A stretch of DNA of 29,876 bases from Chara braunii (taxonomy: Eukaryota; Streptophyta; Charophyceae; Charales; Characeae). Within the stretch, counting starts at the first letter, position 1. Every line of letters begins with the position of its first letter. Below are positions 1 through 10,003 of the stretch, piece after piece. The stretch lies in assembly GCA_003427395.1 (NCBI GenBank), contig BFEA01000347.1:1095877-1125752 (forward strand). Reading direction: 5' to 3'. The notes under the pieces were generated by a model, which was given only the letters and a program-made list of their open reading frames with translations, was not told the origin of the DNA and ran no database searches. Made by a program: the position numbers and the translations under genes.

Positions 1-310
1 CCCCCCTCCCCTTGCACCTCCCTTCCCCCCTCCCCCTCAGCATCTCCCTACCTCCCTTCCTCCCTTTTCTTTCTGCATTTTCATATGCAGTTCTTTTTTT
101 TTGTTTCCTTCGTTCTTTCTGTGTTTTTTTGACGGTTTCCTTTGTAACGTCTTCTTTACAAGGCATGGGAGACAGAGGAAAGTTGGAGAGGAAAGGCGGA
201 GGGGAGCAGAGGGACCACAGAGAGAGAGGGGGGGGGAGACAGAGAGAGGGGAGACAGTTATGAAAGACAGGAAAGACAAGAAAGAAGACCAAAGGAAGGT
301 AAGGAGTGTG
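1..310. repeat. Low-complexity CT-rich then GA-rich tract
   Basis: The first ~160 bases are pyrimidine-rich on the plus strand and the next ~150 are purine-rich (GAGA/GGGG runs). Open frames here are composition artefacts of Ser/Leu/Pro or Arg/Glu/Gly codons and match no family. I see no gene. Confidence 0.7.
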
Positions 311-654
311 GTATAGCGATGACGGCATATGCAACCATGACCTGCTGTGGAAGGCTCCCGTAACCTACAGGCAGTCCCGTGTTTGGTGGATCCGCGATTA
401 CTGGTGGTTGGCCAAGTACTGAATCTACTGATTGACCAAAGTGTGCGATGATTGCTGTGGCCGTGTGGTGTTGTGTGTGGTGTGCATTGAGTTGGACAAT
501 ACAGTCAGACGGGAAGTAAGGCTGATCGAGAACTCGAGATGTAGAAGCAACACCCGACTAAAGTAGCCATCGGCTAGGGTGGAACAGAAAATCACGGTTG
601 CAGTGGCGGGGGTTGGATATCACGACCGGTATCGTTGCGCACTTCTAAACACCA
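311..654. other. Intergenic, nothing recognised
   Basis: Mixed-composition sequence with a GT-rich patch near 450-490. No coding frame, tRNA or structured repeat was found. Confidence 0.5.
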
Positions 655-917
655 TGTCCTGCCTGTAGTGGTTAAGAGACTTGGCTCTTGAGGCCGCGGT
701 TGCCAGTTTCAATCCGTGCTTTCACGGAGGACGTCTTAGGCCCAGATGAATCATAATTCGCATGTCGGGGGTTCGAATCCCTCTTCCGCCAGTCATCTAT
801 CTATGCTTTCTTCAAGCTTATATATACTATCCATGAACTGCTGCGGCTGTGAATCCGCGCTTTCACGGAGGTCATCTTCGGCCCAGATGTGCGGATCCGT
901 GAACTGCTGCGGCTGTC
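655..917 (+). repeat. tRNA-related (SINE-like) repeat
   Basis: An internal RNA polymerase III promoter-like pair is visible: box A-like TGTAGTGGTTAAGAG at 664-678 and box B-like GCCAGTTTCAATCC at 701-714. The spacing and text resemble a tRNA-Glu/Gln type 5' region. Downstream, the phrase GCTTTCACGGAGG followed by GGCCCAGATG occurs twice (about 718-748 and 858-889), and TGAACTGCTGCGGCTGT occurs at about 834-850 and 900-916. This suggests a short tRNA-derived repeat with internal duplication. No poly(A) tail is seen, so the 3' boundary is a guess. Confidence 0.4.
741..791 (+). pseudogene. tRNA 3'-half-like sequence
   Basis: Positions 766-785 form a good T-arm: a 5-bp stem with one G-U pair around a 7-nt loop containing TTCGAAT. 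A plausible acceptor 3' strand (TTCCGCC) and discriminator A follow at 784-791. The matching 5' acceptor strand (GGCGGAA) is absent upstream, and the preceding anticodon-like CAT lacks a proper 5-bp stem. It is therefore a tRNA fragment, or the tRNA-derived part of a SINE, rather than a functional gene. I could not assign the amino acid. Confidence 0.4.
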
Positions 918-920
918 CTC

Positions 921-1000
921 CACGATAGCAGGACAGCGATGACCAAGGGAACAAACAGCATGGACCGCGATAACCAAGGGAACAAGCAGTACGGAGAATG
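921..1000 (+). repeat. Short imperfect tandem repeat
   Basis: A ~33-bp phrase containing GCGATGACCAAGGGAACAA and then CGCGATAACCAAGGGAACAA occurs twice in a row at about 935-990. It is too short to assign to a family. Confidence 0.5.
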
Positions 1001-1544
1001 ATTTAGTATTTACAAAAGAAAAAGAAATACTAGGGGTACTAAATTTAACAGTAGTGAATAGTACTGAAGTAAGTTCCAAGTAACTACCGAATGATTAGAG
1101 GCCTCGGGGGCGAAATACCGTCACCCTTACGAAGATTTTGGGGAATACACTAAGAAATTAAGAATTAATGGAAATTTGTAATCCAATAAAAGTTACAAAA
1201 CCCTGCTGGTGCACAGACCTTTTGCCAAAGTCTCCTGTGATGCGGTTTGCAGCCGCCTCTGGATCGTTGGCCCTTTCCTCTTCCAGTTGCCTCTGTGCTT
1301 CATGCTGCTGCGCACGCTGAACAACATAACAGCTCTTCACGACTCGGCCTACCAGCATGCTTTCACAGTTAATCCAGAACACACCAGACCCCATGAGGAA
1401 TCCTTGCACAAGCTCGTCGCCAAAATTGAACGAGACACATTTTGCTCCAACATAAACCTGCGAACAATAACAGAGAGGGCAGGGATAGAAGGGAGGAGAA
1501 ACACAGCAAAAAGTGGAGCCTGATCAGAAGAGCTTGACACAGGT
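1001..1544. other. Intergenic, nothing recognised
   Basis: Unique-looking sequence with short open frames on both strands. None shows a domain, a start context or a partner exon that I recognise. Confidence 0.4.
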
Positions 1545-1546
1545 GG

Positions 1547-1594
<48 letters not shown>
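1545..1594. repeat. (TTG)n microsatellite
   Basis: About 16 perfect TTG/GTT units. On the minus strand it reads as a polyglutamine run inside a short frame, but nothing around that frame looks coding. Confidence 0.95.
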
Positions 1595-1681
1595 TAATGA
1601 ATGATTGGCAGGGAGCATGAGGAGTGGTGAACATTTACACAACGGCCGTGAATCAACGACCATTGTCATGTACCGGAGAAA

Positions 1682-1800
1682 GGTGCAACTGCTCAGGAAA
1701 AAGCGGGCAGTTTAAAAGACCAGGAAGTCGGGGGAAAGCGAAAAACGAGACCGGGCAAGAATTAAGTGCCGCCTGATCATGGGGGCAGAATAAGCTACTA
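1682..1800 (+). repeat. Dispersed repeat, copy 1 (partner at 14.1 kb)
   Basis: The stretch from GCTCAGGAAAAAGCGGGCAG through GGCAAGAATTAAGTGCCGCC and TGATCAT is nearly the same as 14,123-14,210. It encodes nothing visible. The two copies lie about 12.4 kb apart on the same strand, and both are next to A- or T-homopolymer tracts, so this may be part of a retroposed repeat. Confidence 0.75.
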
Positions 1801-2867
1801 GTTATGCTTTTTTTTTTGCGCTAGCGTCAGCGGTTAGCGCTACCGCCCACAGCGGACAGTGCCAACGGAGCCTCTTGGTCACCTCAAGGGCCTACCCACC
1901 AGGAAGGCCTTACGCGACGCGCACAAAACTTTTTCAAATTTTCAGATCCGCCAAGGGGACGCGAATCTGCACGCAAAAGTGGGTAAATCCATCCACGCCA
2001 GTGGGCGTGGCGGGGGGCAACCATAGCCATGCATGCCTCTCACCATCATCACGCCCTCGCACGAAGACAACGGGACAAGAGGAAACCGACGAAAGGAGCA
2101 GAAAGGGAGCAGCAAAGGGCGAGGATAGAAAGAAGAGAAAGTAACTTCGAGAGTATTTGAAGCAGGGAACGGCGATAGACAAGGAAGGAAAGGAGAGAAA
2201 AAGGGCTTTTGAGCGCAAGAGATCGAATGCGAGTCGATAGAAAGGAAGAGACAAAGCGGAACAGTAAGGAGGGGAGGAGTTCAGAGCAGAGAGAGTAAGG
2301 GAGTCGAACACCCCCCCCCCCAACCATCCCCCCGGCCACGACATTTCAGTCGCCGATTAGCCCTCCCATCCAACCATCCCCAGACTTTCCACGCCCCTTC
2401 GACCTGCCCTGCATCAACCAACCTGCTCACCAACACCCATTAACTTACTAACCACATCGACTAATATTTCTACCAACGGTATAATTTACATCTATTGTTC
2501 ATTATCAATATTAAATTTGTTGTAGTTATTATTATTGGGAATATTATTATAAGCCACGGGTATTAGTATCACTGATACCATCACTGTTATCAGGAGCATA
2601 GTGATTAAATATTATCGTCTTTTTTTTTTTGTGTGGGATAGTACTTATAATTTTATAGCCATTACATCATCACCGCCATTATTAACACTAGTATCAGCTC
2701 TAACAATTATTGCCAATTCAATAATGAACGGTCCTGACAATTCATCACAACTTTAGAAATATCATCCGCTACAACAAATTGCAGAACAGAATACTTTAGC
2801 CAGCATTTACGGACCCTCCCCACGAACAGAGCTATTAAGCCCCCCTCCAAACTTCAAAAAATTGAAG
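1801..2867. other. Intergenic: purine-rich then AT-rich
   Basis: It holds a T10 run at about 1807-1818, a small inverted repeat around GGTTAGCGCTACC at about 1840, a purine-rich stretch (2060-2300), a C10 run near 2311-2320 and an AT-rich stretch (2440-2810). The frames seen in the purine-rich part on the minus strand are Ser/Leu composition artefacts. Confidence 0.45.
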
Positions 2868-3305
2868 ATAGTTTTTTTAACTTTTGCAACTGACTTTCAC
2901 ATGTACATTCGTCCTGATCAGATTGACTGGGATGAACATCTGCCTAAGGTTGCGAGTGCCTACAATAACTCTGTGCATCTATCTCTGTGTAAGACTCCTA
3001 TGGAGTTACAGCTGGAATGGCGTCCACGCAGACCCATTGATGACTGAACCCGGATCATAGTTTTCTTAACTTTTGCAACAGACTTTGCACCCATTGATGA
3101 CTGAACCCGGATCATAGTTTTCTTAACTTTTGCAACAGACTTTGCGCATGTACATTCGTCCTGATCAGATTGACTGGGATGAACATCTGCCTAAGGTTGC
3201 GAGTGCCTACAATAACTCTGTGCATCTATCTACGTGTAAGACTCCTATGGAGTTACAGCTGGGATGGCGTCCACGCAGACCCATTGATCGACTGAACCCG
3301 GATCA
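2868..3305 (+). repeat. Tandem duplication within the integrase tail (189, 57 and ~192 bp)
   Basis: The phrase ATAGTTTTCTTAACTTTTGC starts at 2868 (one base different), 3057 and 3114. The block between the first two (189 bp) carries one copy of the integrase tail, the middle block is a 57-bp remnant, and the third carries a second copy. Each block ends in GAACCCGGATCA, so the duplication joined that phrase to the ATAG phrase twice. Confidence 0.9.
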
Positions 3306-3906
3306 AGTACATAAGCTTCCTTTAGGGACTAGTGAATTCGCAATTCAGTACTAGAAAGACATTGAGAAAGTAAAGGAAAATATAATCAAAGCACAGCAAC
3401 AGACGACTGAACAGTCAAATAAGCATAGACGACCATCTCAATTTGTTGTAGGAGACTTAGTTTGGGTGAAGTCTAAGGAGTTCGCTCCTTAAGAAAACAT
3501 TTCTCAAAAGCTTCTACCCACCTACAGAGGGCCTTGGCAGGTCCTAGATGTGATTGGAGATGCGGATGGTCCTTTGTATGTCATTAATTCCTTTGCATCT
3601 ACATACCTATCCAGTGTTCCACGCATCCAAGCTCTTACCTTGCGTAACAAATGAGCTATTCCCAAGTCGCAGATCAGCGATACCTCCAAGTATGGATGTG
3701 AAGTATGATGTGGATAAGATTGTTGCAGAAAATACGTTTCACACTGGTCGTAGAGGCAGACCACAACGTCAATATAAGGTGAGATTTGCATACCAGGATC
3801 CTAGTAAGATCGCTGGTTCACAAGAGAAGAATTATTAGATTTTGCACCTCATATTGTGTCTGCGTATGAAAGCGGAAAGAGAAGAATCCACATCATTGAT
3901 AGATAA
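2868..3906 (+). pseudogene. Ty3/gypsy chromovirus pol 3' end: integrase tail and chromodomain
   Basis: The read starts inside the C-terminal part of an integrase core (IDWDEHLPKVASAYNNSVH, then KTPMEL and the GWRPRRPID phrase), so the catalytic D,D,E residues lie upstream and are missing. It continues through the GDLVWV and YRGPWQVLD motifs of the integrase C-terminal region (about 3445-3560), the HASKLLP phrase (about 3620), and a chromodomain-type tail with the RGRPQRQYKVRF phrase (3755-3790) and a WFTREEL phrase (3815-3835). The frame stops at 3904-3906. At least one in-frame stop (near 3352), one stop at 3490 and several frameshifts (for example near 3600 and 3808) break it. It is a decayed chromovirus relative of the element at 18.6-24.0 kb, whose chromodomain has the same closing motifs. 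Confidence 0.85.
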
Positions 3907-4127
3907 ATGATTTCTCAGAGGACTTCGAAACTAGGCCGGCGAGAGTAAAAGGGCCTTTACCCGATACAGGCCTTGTAAAAGTAAATCGCGTGAAGGGGTA
4001 TCTCGCCAGGACCCAGAAACGTGAAAGCAGGTCAAAGGTCAAGTTCTCTTTCAAAGGGCACATCCTAAACTAAAGCAAAGGTCATTGCATAAGAACATAC
4101 CTATTCGCCAGGGAATGCACATGTCAT

Positions 4128-4270
4128 GTCTGTCCAGATAAGGGTGTGTCTGTACATACAGTCAGTGTGTTTGTTCGTGCAAAAGGGAGTGTCTATTCAC
4201 ACAATGTGAGTGTCTGTTCAGGCAGTGAGTGTGTCTGTTCATCCAAAGTTGTGCCTATTCGAAAGTAAAG
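4128..4270 (+). repeat. Degenerate ~22-26-bp repeats (GTGTCTGTTCA) in the probable LTR
   Basis: Five to six copies of a phrase like GTGTCTGTTCA or GTGTCTATTCA, each followed by about 10-14 variable bases, lie upstream of the TATA-like site. Tandem blocks in this position resemble U3 enhancer repeats of LTR elements; the regulatory role is inference. Confidence 0.6.
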
Positions 4271-4466
4271 CCAATAAACAGAGTCCCAGTTCTGGTCTAA
4301 GTCTAAGGGACAGTCCAGATCCAGACATCCAAGTCCAAATCTAGGCCGAGAGGCCTCAGCAGCAGTTGAACTTCATTGGGACAGTACTGGGACACATGCA
4401 ATGCAGGGTCTGGGACATAGGAAGGCCTGAATGAGCCAATGCAGACCCAACGAGGAGAGGCCAGCA

Positions 4467-4475
4467 CTATAAAGG
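4467..4475 (+). promoter_or_regulatory. TATA-like box in the probable LTR
   Basis: CTATAAAGG sits in a GC-rich context about 520 bp into the proposed LTR, with tandem U3-like repeats upstream. The start site has not been shown. Confidence 0.4.
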
Positions 4476-5334
4476 CAGAGGCCAGCCTCATTTCTCGCCA
4501 GATCTCCACTGGCATTCTGTGCGTGGAAGTGCTGGAGCACTTGTGCGCCAGTCAGGAGGAGCAGCACTGGAGGAAGAAGATGCACTAGAGAAGGAAGAGA
4601 GACAAGGCGCTGGGAAAGAGATGCAGCCATAGCTGCCCAGCGAGTTAGTATAGATTTAGAGGGTTAGTAGTAGACATCTATGAGTAGCATTCAGAGTAGA
4701 TCCTTGAGAGAGATGAGTGTGTATGCATCGTAGGAAGAAGGGACTGAGACAAGGAGGGTTCAAGCAAGGTTCGGCTATGGGGAATACTTACCTGAGCTGG
4801 AGACGGATCTGCAGAAGTGGCGCTGATATGTAGAAGTGATATTGATGAGTTGGATGAGAATTTGCATTGCGCTGATGAGCGCTGGACTCGGGGAACTGTG
4901 GAACTCTTTGTAATCATAATTTTGATAATTTAAGTTGTGCAACTCCGTCCTTCTTCTCATCTACATTTGTCTAATGTGTGAGACTTCAGTTGTGAATCAT
5001 GATGATGCATGCTGTGAACACTCTTGCGTGAGATGGTCTCCAGGACCCATGCACTCTTTTCCTAGGTCCTTTTTTTCAACCAGCCACTCAGTCCACCGCT
5101 GTAGCAAACAATCCCGACCCCAGGCCAATTTATTTTTTTTCTGGTCGCTACCACCCACGAACCACAAAGTGACGAACTCTCAATCCTCAACTGCAGCCTC
5201 CTCTGCAACAGCAACTGCTGCTGCAACCACAAGCTCAACAAGTGGCGCTCCAAACAACTCAGAGACCAGGAGCAGGACCCAAGTGAAGAAGTGCTAAATC
5301 TAGTGGTGAGGGAAACAAAAGTCACCCCCATTAT

Positions 5335-5343
5335 CTCCAAAGG
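5335..5343 (+). repeat. Target site duplication, left copy (9 bp)
   Basis: CTCCAAAGG lies directly before the 405-bp insertion and is repeated exactly at 5749-5757. Skipping the element with one repeat copy restores an uninterrupted LINE ORF1 frame. Confidence 0.6.
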
Positions 5344-5748
5344 CAGGGTTGTTTTGGTGCCTACCGCCTACGCCTACCATAGGCGGTAGGCGTGCCTACC
5401 AATCGAGCACCGTAGGCGGACCCGTCGGCGGTCGGCAGACTGCCTAAATTTTTTTATTTTTTTATCTGATTACATGGTTGTGTGCGGCTTGAGGAGAGCA
5501 GCCCAACTCCGCAATAATTTTTTTTGGGGGTGGTGTGGGTTATAGGGGGAGGTATAGGGGGGTTAGTGGGTTGTAGGGGGTAAAGGGGGGGGTATGAGGG
5601 TGTTAGGGGGAGTTCTTTTTTTTTTTTTTTACTGGTCGGCGTCGACGGCGCCTACCGTCGGCTGGTCAGCAGCCGACAGGCCCAGGGCCGCCAACCGTCG
5701 TCGTGACTTTCTCTCACCATTCGCTTTAGCCGACGGGGGCTGGTCGTG
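5344..5748. mobile_element. 405-bp non-autonomous DNA-transposon-like insertion in LINE ORF1
   Basis: The left end reads CAGGGTTG, which is hAT-like. It is followed by a dense set of direct and inverted copies of GCCTACC/GGTAGGC (5360-5450). The middle has T- and G-runs (5449-5630), and the right side has a GTCGGC/GCCGAC cluster (5634-5700). A 9-bp direct repeat flanks it exactly. The right end does not mirror CAGGGTTG, so terminal inverted repeats are weak or lost. An 8-bp duplication would suggest hAT and 9 bp would suggest Mutator-like; I cannot choose. There is no transposase. Confidence 0.55.
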
Positions 5749-5757
5749 CTCCAAAGG
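5749..5757 (+). repeat. Target site duplication, right copy (9 bp)
   Basis: Exact second copy of CTCCAAAGG; see 5335-5343. LINE ORF1 coding resumes directly after it. Confidence 0.6.
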
Positions 5758-6311
5758 AATGGTGAAAGGAGAAGAAGGAAGTCGAAGTCTGGGAATACCC
5801 CCAAGAGCACCTGCCCGTGCTAGACGAGTTCTATGAATCTCACACTGTGGTCTGTTCATTCCCGGTAAAGCTGAAACACTGGTCACCAACAGAAAAACGA
5901 AGAAGAGTCCGGGAAGCCCTCGAAAATAGAAAGTCTGAGGGACGGGGAACCGAAAGTGGCTTACCAACGGAGCGGCAGACATGCAGTCACAGTCTTGTGC
6001 GCTGATCCCGAACACGCAGGGTACCTCCTTTCAATCCAGGCACTGTACTGTGAGGGATGAGTGGTGTCTATCTCCAAATGGAGACGGAACAGAACAGCAC
6101 AACAAGGGTCCTCTAGGCACAGACAGGCACCGATGAACAGGCACCACTGAATCCAGTTTGAGAACATAGATAACGGGATACACGGACTAGAGGAAAGATT
6201 GAAAGAATCCTATCCCCAATGCCCCCTAGTTGAATGGGTCTCATCAGCTCCCGGCTTTCTGACACCAAGTGCCAACTCCAGAATCGCATGTGTCGAGCTC
6301 AAAATCAGCAG

Positions 6312-6389
6312 CCCTCCCGACCTCCCCGACAAATGGTTCTTCAGACTGGGCCCTCCCGATCTCCCCGACAAATGGTTCTTCAGACTGGG
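6312..6389 (+). repeat. 39-bp in-frame tandem duplication in ORF1
   Basis: Two adjacent 39-bp copies (6312-6350 and 6351-6389) differ at one base. Each encodes the phrase PPDLPDKWFFRLG, so the frame is kept. Confidence 0.95.
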
Positions 6390-7734
6390 GAACGAAATCC
6401 AGTATCTGTTGTGATGACAATAATGCGTCTGACTCTTTGTCTTTCTTGCACACATCATTCATACGGCTCGTACCTAAGTTTACATCTCCACCAAGTCGAA
6501 CCCCATGTGCTTCAGATGTAGAATAAAAGGGCACATGGGAAACGACCCTCTCTGCCCGCAGAATACTCGCAAGGTAGAAGCAAAGAGACTTTCACCCTCA
6601 ATGTTAGTAGAAGCTTAAGCCATGAAGGGCATTTGGATCATCAACGACCCAGCCTATGCAGGCTGGGTTTTTGACGATCTCAAGGACATGCCAGCATGGA
6701 TATGGACACTGTCTGACCCTGAACCAGCGTGCAAACCAGATGTGTTCCCTCCTCACGGGAGCAGATGGCAGGCCGGATGAGGGAAGAGAAATGACAGAAC
6801 AACCCACAAGTATGACATACAGAATCTGGGACACTCCACCCACCTGGAGCACTCAATGCACAAAAAGCAGATTCTCAGGGAAGTCCACAGCATTGGAAGG
6901 GAAGCAGAAAAGGCCTACCCCAAAAACCTGCAAACAAGGAATGAGATGGAAGGAACAGAAACAAGGGTAGAAGAAACGAATCAGGACAAATGAAAAGAAA
7001 GGCAAGGAATGAGGGGGAAGACTCCACGGAAACCACCATCGCACTGGACTCAAAAAAGAGCAAAGAAGGAAGCACAGACAAGGAAGAGGGCAGCAGTGAA
7101 ATGCAACTGGACATGATGAGGACAGGCCAGACAACAGAAGACAACCTGGGATCAGCAGAGGAAGAAGACCCAACTTCCACCCTGAACTGGCTGAAAGAAT
7201 ACATCACCTCCCTCCAGTCCCGCAGGGAACTGGACTTGGAAATCAGGCTGGCTCACTCCAGACACATCAGTAGCCTGAAAAGAACACCTCCTTCAGACAA
7301 CCCAGCAGACATCCCAACTTCCCTTACTCCCTACAACCTGCTCCAACCAGAGAACAACTTCGCAGAATTCTTGGCATTACAATATGTGGACAACCAGAAG
7401 GATGGAATGGAAACAGAACTGACAGGTCCAAAATCGTGGAATGGCCCAACTCCTACCTGAGGGAAGGCATGGGGAAACCTTGTCACAAGCAAGAGTCCAA
7501 AAAGGAGGAGGAAGTACAAGAGGAGCAAAAGGATCTAGAAGGAAAAATCATATCCACAGCAAATGACTTGCTGACGCAGGCAAAGAACCAGAATAAGGAA
7601 TTGAGAAGACAGATTGCAATTTTGGAAAGATCCTACATGGTCATCTACGACCACCTCACACAGCTGAGAGAGGATCTGGTTTGAAAACCTTCGGAACTGA
7701 TTTGTGAAATCCCCCAAATGCCACAGATAATGGA

Positions 7735-8265
7735 TCAGCGGGTATAGTTATACTACTGCATCATAGCAAGTAACCATATCAAAGTTGTCGACAACTGGCA
7801 AGACACCACAGCGGAAAGATGGATAAAGTGGATATAAAATACAAAGAAGAAGACGACTATCATAGGTATTTACGGTCCCAATGCCCCACAAGGAAAATCC
7901 GCATTCCTCTACTAAATTGAAAACCTAATTCCCAATCACATTCACGCCATACTAATGGAAGATTGGAACTCTGTACAAGATAGCCTTAGATAGGATATCC
8001 AACTCCAGCAACCCCTCCCAACAATCGAATAGCCCAGATCTAACAGACTTCATTACAAGGAAGAACCTAGCTGATCCATTTAGAACCCTACACCCAGATG
8101 CAAAACACTTCTCATGCGTAAGGAAAACCTCCCACAATAGAACCTCATTCTCAAGGATAGATTTTTACCTCATATCTAAATCCCTAATAGGCGCTATTCA
8201 AAACTACAAAATCAAAAGAGTCCCTGTACTACAATGGTCTAGACCACAAAGCTATCACCCTCTCC
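7735..8265 (+). pseudogene. LINE ORF2: APE-type endonuclease domain
   Basis: Traces match the exonuclease-endonuclease-phosphatase fold that nicks target DNA for LINE integration. Around 7860-7890 the phrase IIGIYGPNAPQGKSAFLY fits the IYxPN strand. At about 7955-7980 the phrase AILMEDWNSVQD corresponds to the family's GDFN motif, with Glu in place of Gly. At 8100-8180 the phrase RTSFSRIDFYLIS fits the SRIDxIL motif. The N-terminal ~100 residues with the catalytic Asn and Glu are missing, so ORF1's 3' end is joined nearly directly to mid-domain sequence. Several stops and frameshifts (near 7835, 7916, 7990) show it is dead. Confidence 0.8.
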
Positions 8266-8371
8266 TTTAGATTAAGGAAAGCAAGCTATTTGGGCAAACG
8301 CTTTTATCGCTTTGCAAGTCGTTCCAAACGGAACTAGAGAACATTCTAACCCAGGTAATAAATGGGAAGGG

Positions 8372-8625
8372 GAAGACATCTACACCAAGTTTCCAAAAAT
8401 AATTAAAGAAATCAGCCTCCGAGTTTAACAAGCATCTAGAAAATTGGCACCCCAAATAAAAGAAAGGGAAGAGATGCTAAAAAATGCAATAGAGATGCGA
8501 AGACATCTACACCAAGTTTCCAAAAATAATTAAAGAAATCAGCCTCCGAGTTTCACAAGCATCTAGAAAATTGGCACCCCAAAGAAAAGAAAGGGAAGAG
8601 ATGCTAAAAAATGCAATAGAGATGG
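8372..8625 (+). repeat. 127-bp tandem duplication in the ORF2 linker
   Basis: Copies 8372-8498 and 8499-8625 are almost identical (two or three substitutions seen). They lie between the endonuclease and RT domains; 127 is not a multiple of three, so the duplication shifts the frame. Confidence 0.95.
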
Positions 8626-8784
8626 CTGAACTTAGAGATGGCTGAACTCAATTTACAACTCCAGCTCAACTTTCTTCTCAGAGGTGTGCTCTAAATCCAA
8701 GGAAGAACTCTCAGAGAGGACCAAATTGAAGCTTCAAGGTCTCCAATTGAGAGCTAGAGTGAGAGACTGGGAACTAAATGAAAA

Positions 8785-9997
8785 ATGTCCAAATACTACT
8801 TCCAGAGAATAAAATCCAACACAAGAAACTTGAAAATAGAGAGCCTCTTAGATTCCAAAGGCAATCCCACCTCAGAAACCACTCGGCTAATCAACATGGC
8901 AGCCAACTTCTACAAAGAGTTGTATACTAGTAAAACACCAGCAGGTCGAAGTAATGAAGTTACAAGAGCTAGGAATAAATTCTTAACACATCTAGACCAC
9001 TCCTTATCACCCGAGTCAGTCGAACACCTGGAGAAAGCAATCACCCTAAAGGAACTGCGTCAAGCCCTCAAGGAGATGAAACCGAATAAAGCGCCAGGTA
9101 GAAATGGATGGACTAAGGAATTTTGGCTAACAAGCTGACACTACATGGACTGAAGAATCCTTAGGCCCATACCTAAGTACGGGAGTAGTGACCCTCCTTT
9201 ATTAAAAAGGGAACAAAGAAGACACTAGGAATTATAGACCAATATCCTTAATGAATGTGGCCTATAAAATCCTAGCTAAATTACTAGCTTCCAGGATCAA
9301 CCATCTCACAGGAAGATGTTTCCAGTTAAGCCAGACAGGCTTCATCCCAGGCAGACTCATATTGGACAATGTAATGAACCTAATTGAAGCAACCAGAATC
9401 ATTAAAAAAAAAAAAATTACAGTCGCAATACTTTTTTTTGATTTCAAAATATGCAAGTGGGTAAGAGTTCTATATAATGATGCTCAGCAGCTCGAGGTAT
9501 AGTTCAAGTAAATGGTTTCCTATCCAACCCTTGGACAATGTCAAGATCAATGAGACAAGGCGACCCCTTAGCTGCCCCAATCATTCTTTTCTGATGGAAG
9601 CCATCGCAACCTTTCTAAAAAAAAACATCTCTATAGAAAGACTAGAAAACATAAAAAACGAAAGGGGCAACACACTCCACCTTCCCACCGCCGCCCTGCT
9701 TTTCGCAGACGAAACCACCCTGCTTTTCGCAAACGATCTAACGGTACTCATTAGAGCCACTAACTCCTCTTTCCAAGCGCTAACTAGAGCCATGCAAACC
9801 TTCCAGCTAGCCTCCGAAACGAAAATCAATTGGCCAAAGACTGTGGGATGGTGGGTCTCTCCAACCCTACCACCCACGGCGACTCCAAAAGGCTTCCAAT
9901 GGACCGACCCCACAACCCCGACCCGGTTTCCAAGAATACAACTCAACATAAACGGAAGTCACCCCGCATCAACAGCATCGACTGTCAGCAATGATCA
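8785..9997 (+). pseudogene. LINE ORF2: reverse transcriptase domain
   Basis: This is a plant-type non-LTR reverse transcriptase. In order: the pre-RT segment KSNTRNLKIESLLD; EMKPNKAPGRNGWTKEFW (about 9075-9130), which is normally APGPDG; NYRPISLMNVAYKILAKLL (9231-9280); QTGFIPGR (about 9332-9355); and motif A FFDFK with its Asp at 9440-9442. The sequence then jumps to WVRVLYND, so the residues after motif A are deleted. Motif B RQGDPL lies at about 9553-9572, in another frame. Motif C is a tandem duplicate reading FADE then FAND instead of FADD (9702-9737). Motif C has therefore lost its second Asp in one copy and its first in the other. Stops and frameshifts confirm that it is a pseudogene. 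Confidence 0.9.
9694..9741 (+). repeat. 24-bp tandem duplication of RT motif C
   Basis: Copies 9694-9717 and 9718-9741 each encode the LLFA(D/N)(E/D) strand-turn-strand core. The first reads FADE and the second FAND, where FADD is expected. Confidence 0.95.
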
Positions 9998-10003
9998 ACC
10001 AAC

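Larger units (their letters stand above)
3945..4930 (+). mobile_element. Probable 3' LTR of the 2.9-kb chromovirus
   Basis: Non-coding sequence begins just after the chromodomain stop. The spacer at 3908-3944 resembles the spacer between chromodomain and LTR in the second element (both contain a TCTCAGAGGAC phrase). A TATA-like CTATAAAGG lies at 4467-4475, and repeated U3-like blocks lie upstream of it. I could not fix either LTR edge: no clear TG or CA end, and no 5' LTR in the window to compare. Confidence 0.5.
5169..7684 (+). pseudogene. LINE ORF1 (zinc knuckle, coiled coil), interrupted and frameshifted
   Basis: Scattered but collinear coding traces lead into ORF2. A frame at 5169-5343 resumes at 5758 once the inserted 405-bp element is skipped, and continues (after a one-base shift near 5804) through a charged segment ending at 6003. 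A segment at 6200-6400 has an in-frame 13-residue duplication (DLPDKWFFRLG). A CCHC-type knuckle (CFRCRIKGHMGNDPLC, spacing CX2CX4HX6C) lies at 6508-6558. An open stretch at 6990-7460 (156 codons) overlaps a second one at 7436-7684 in another frame; the latter is Lys/Glu/Gln-rich and heptad-like, a probable coiled coil ending EDLV. In LINEs such an ORF1 product is a nucleic-acid-binding chaperone of the retrotransposition particle. The start is unknown. Confidence 0.7.

Noticed and set aside
741-791. Functional tRNA
   Set aside because: The T-arm is good, but the 5' acceptor strand and anticodon stem are missing.
1349-1669. Minus-strand frame with a polyglutamine run
   Set aside because: The Gln run is just the (TTG)n tract read in one frame; the flanks show no coding character.
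3945-4930. Exact LTR boundaries for the first chromovirus
   Set aside because: No second LTR in the window and no clear TG/CA pair, so only approximate limits are given.
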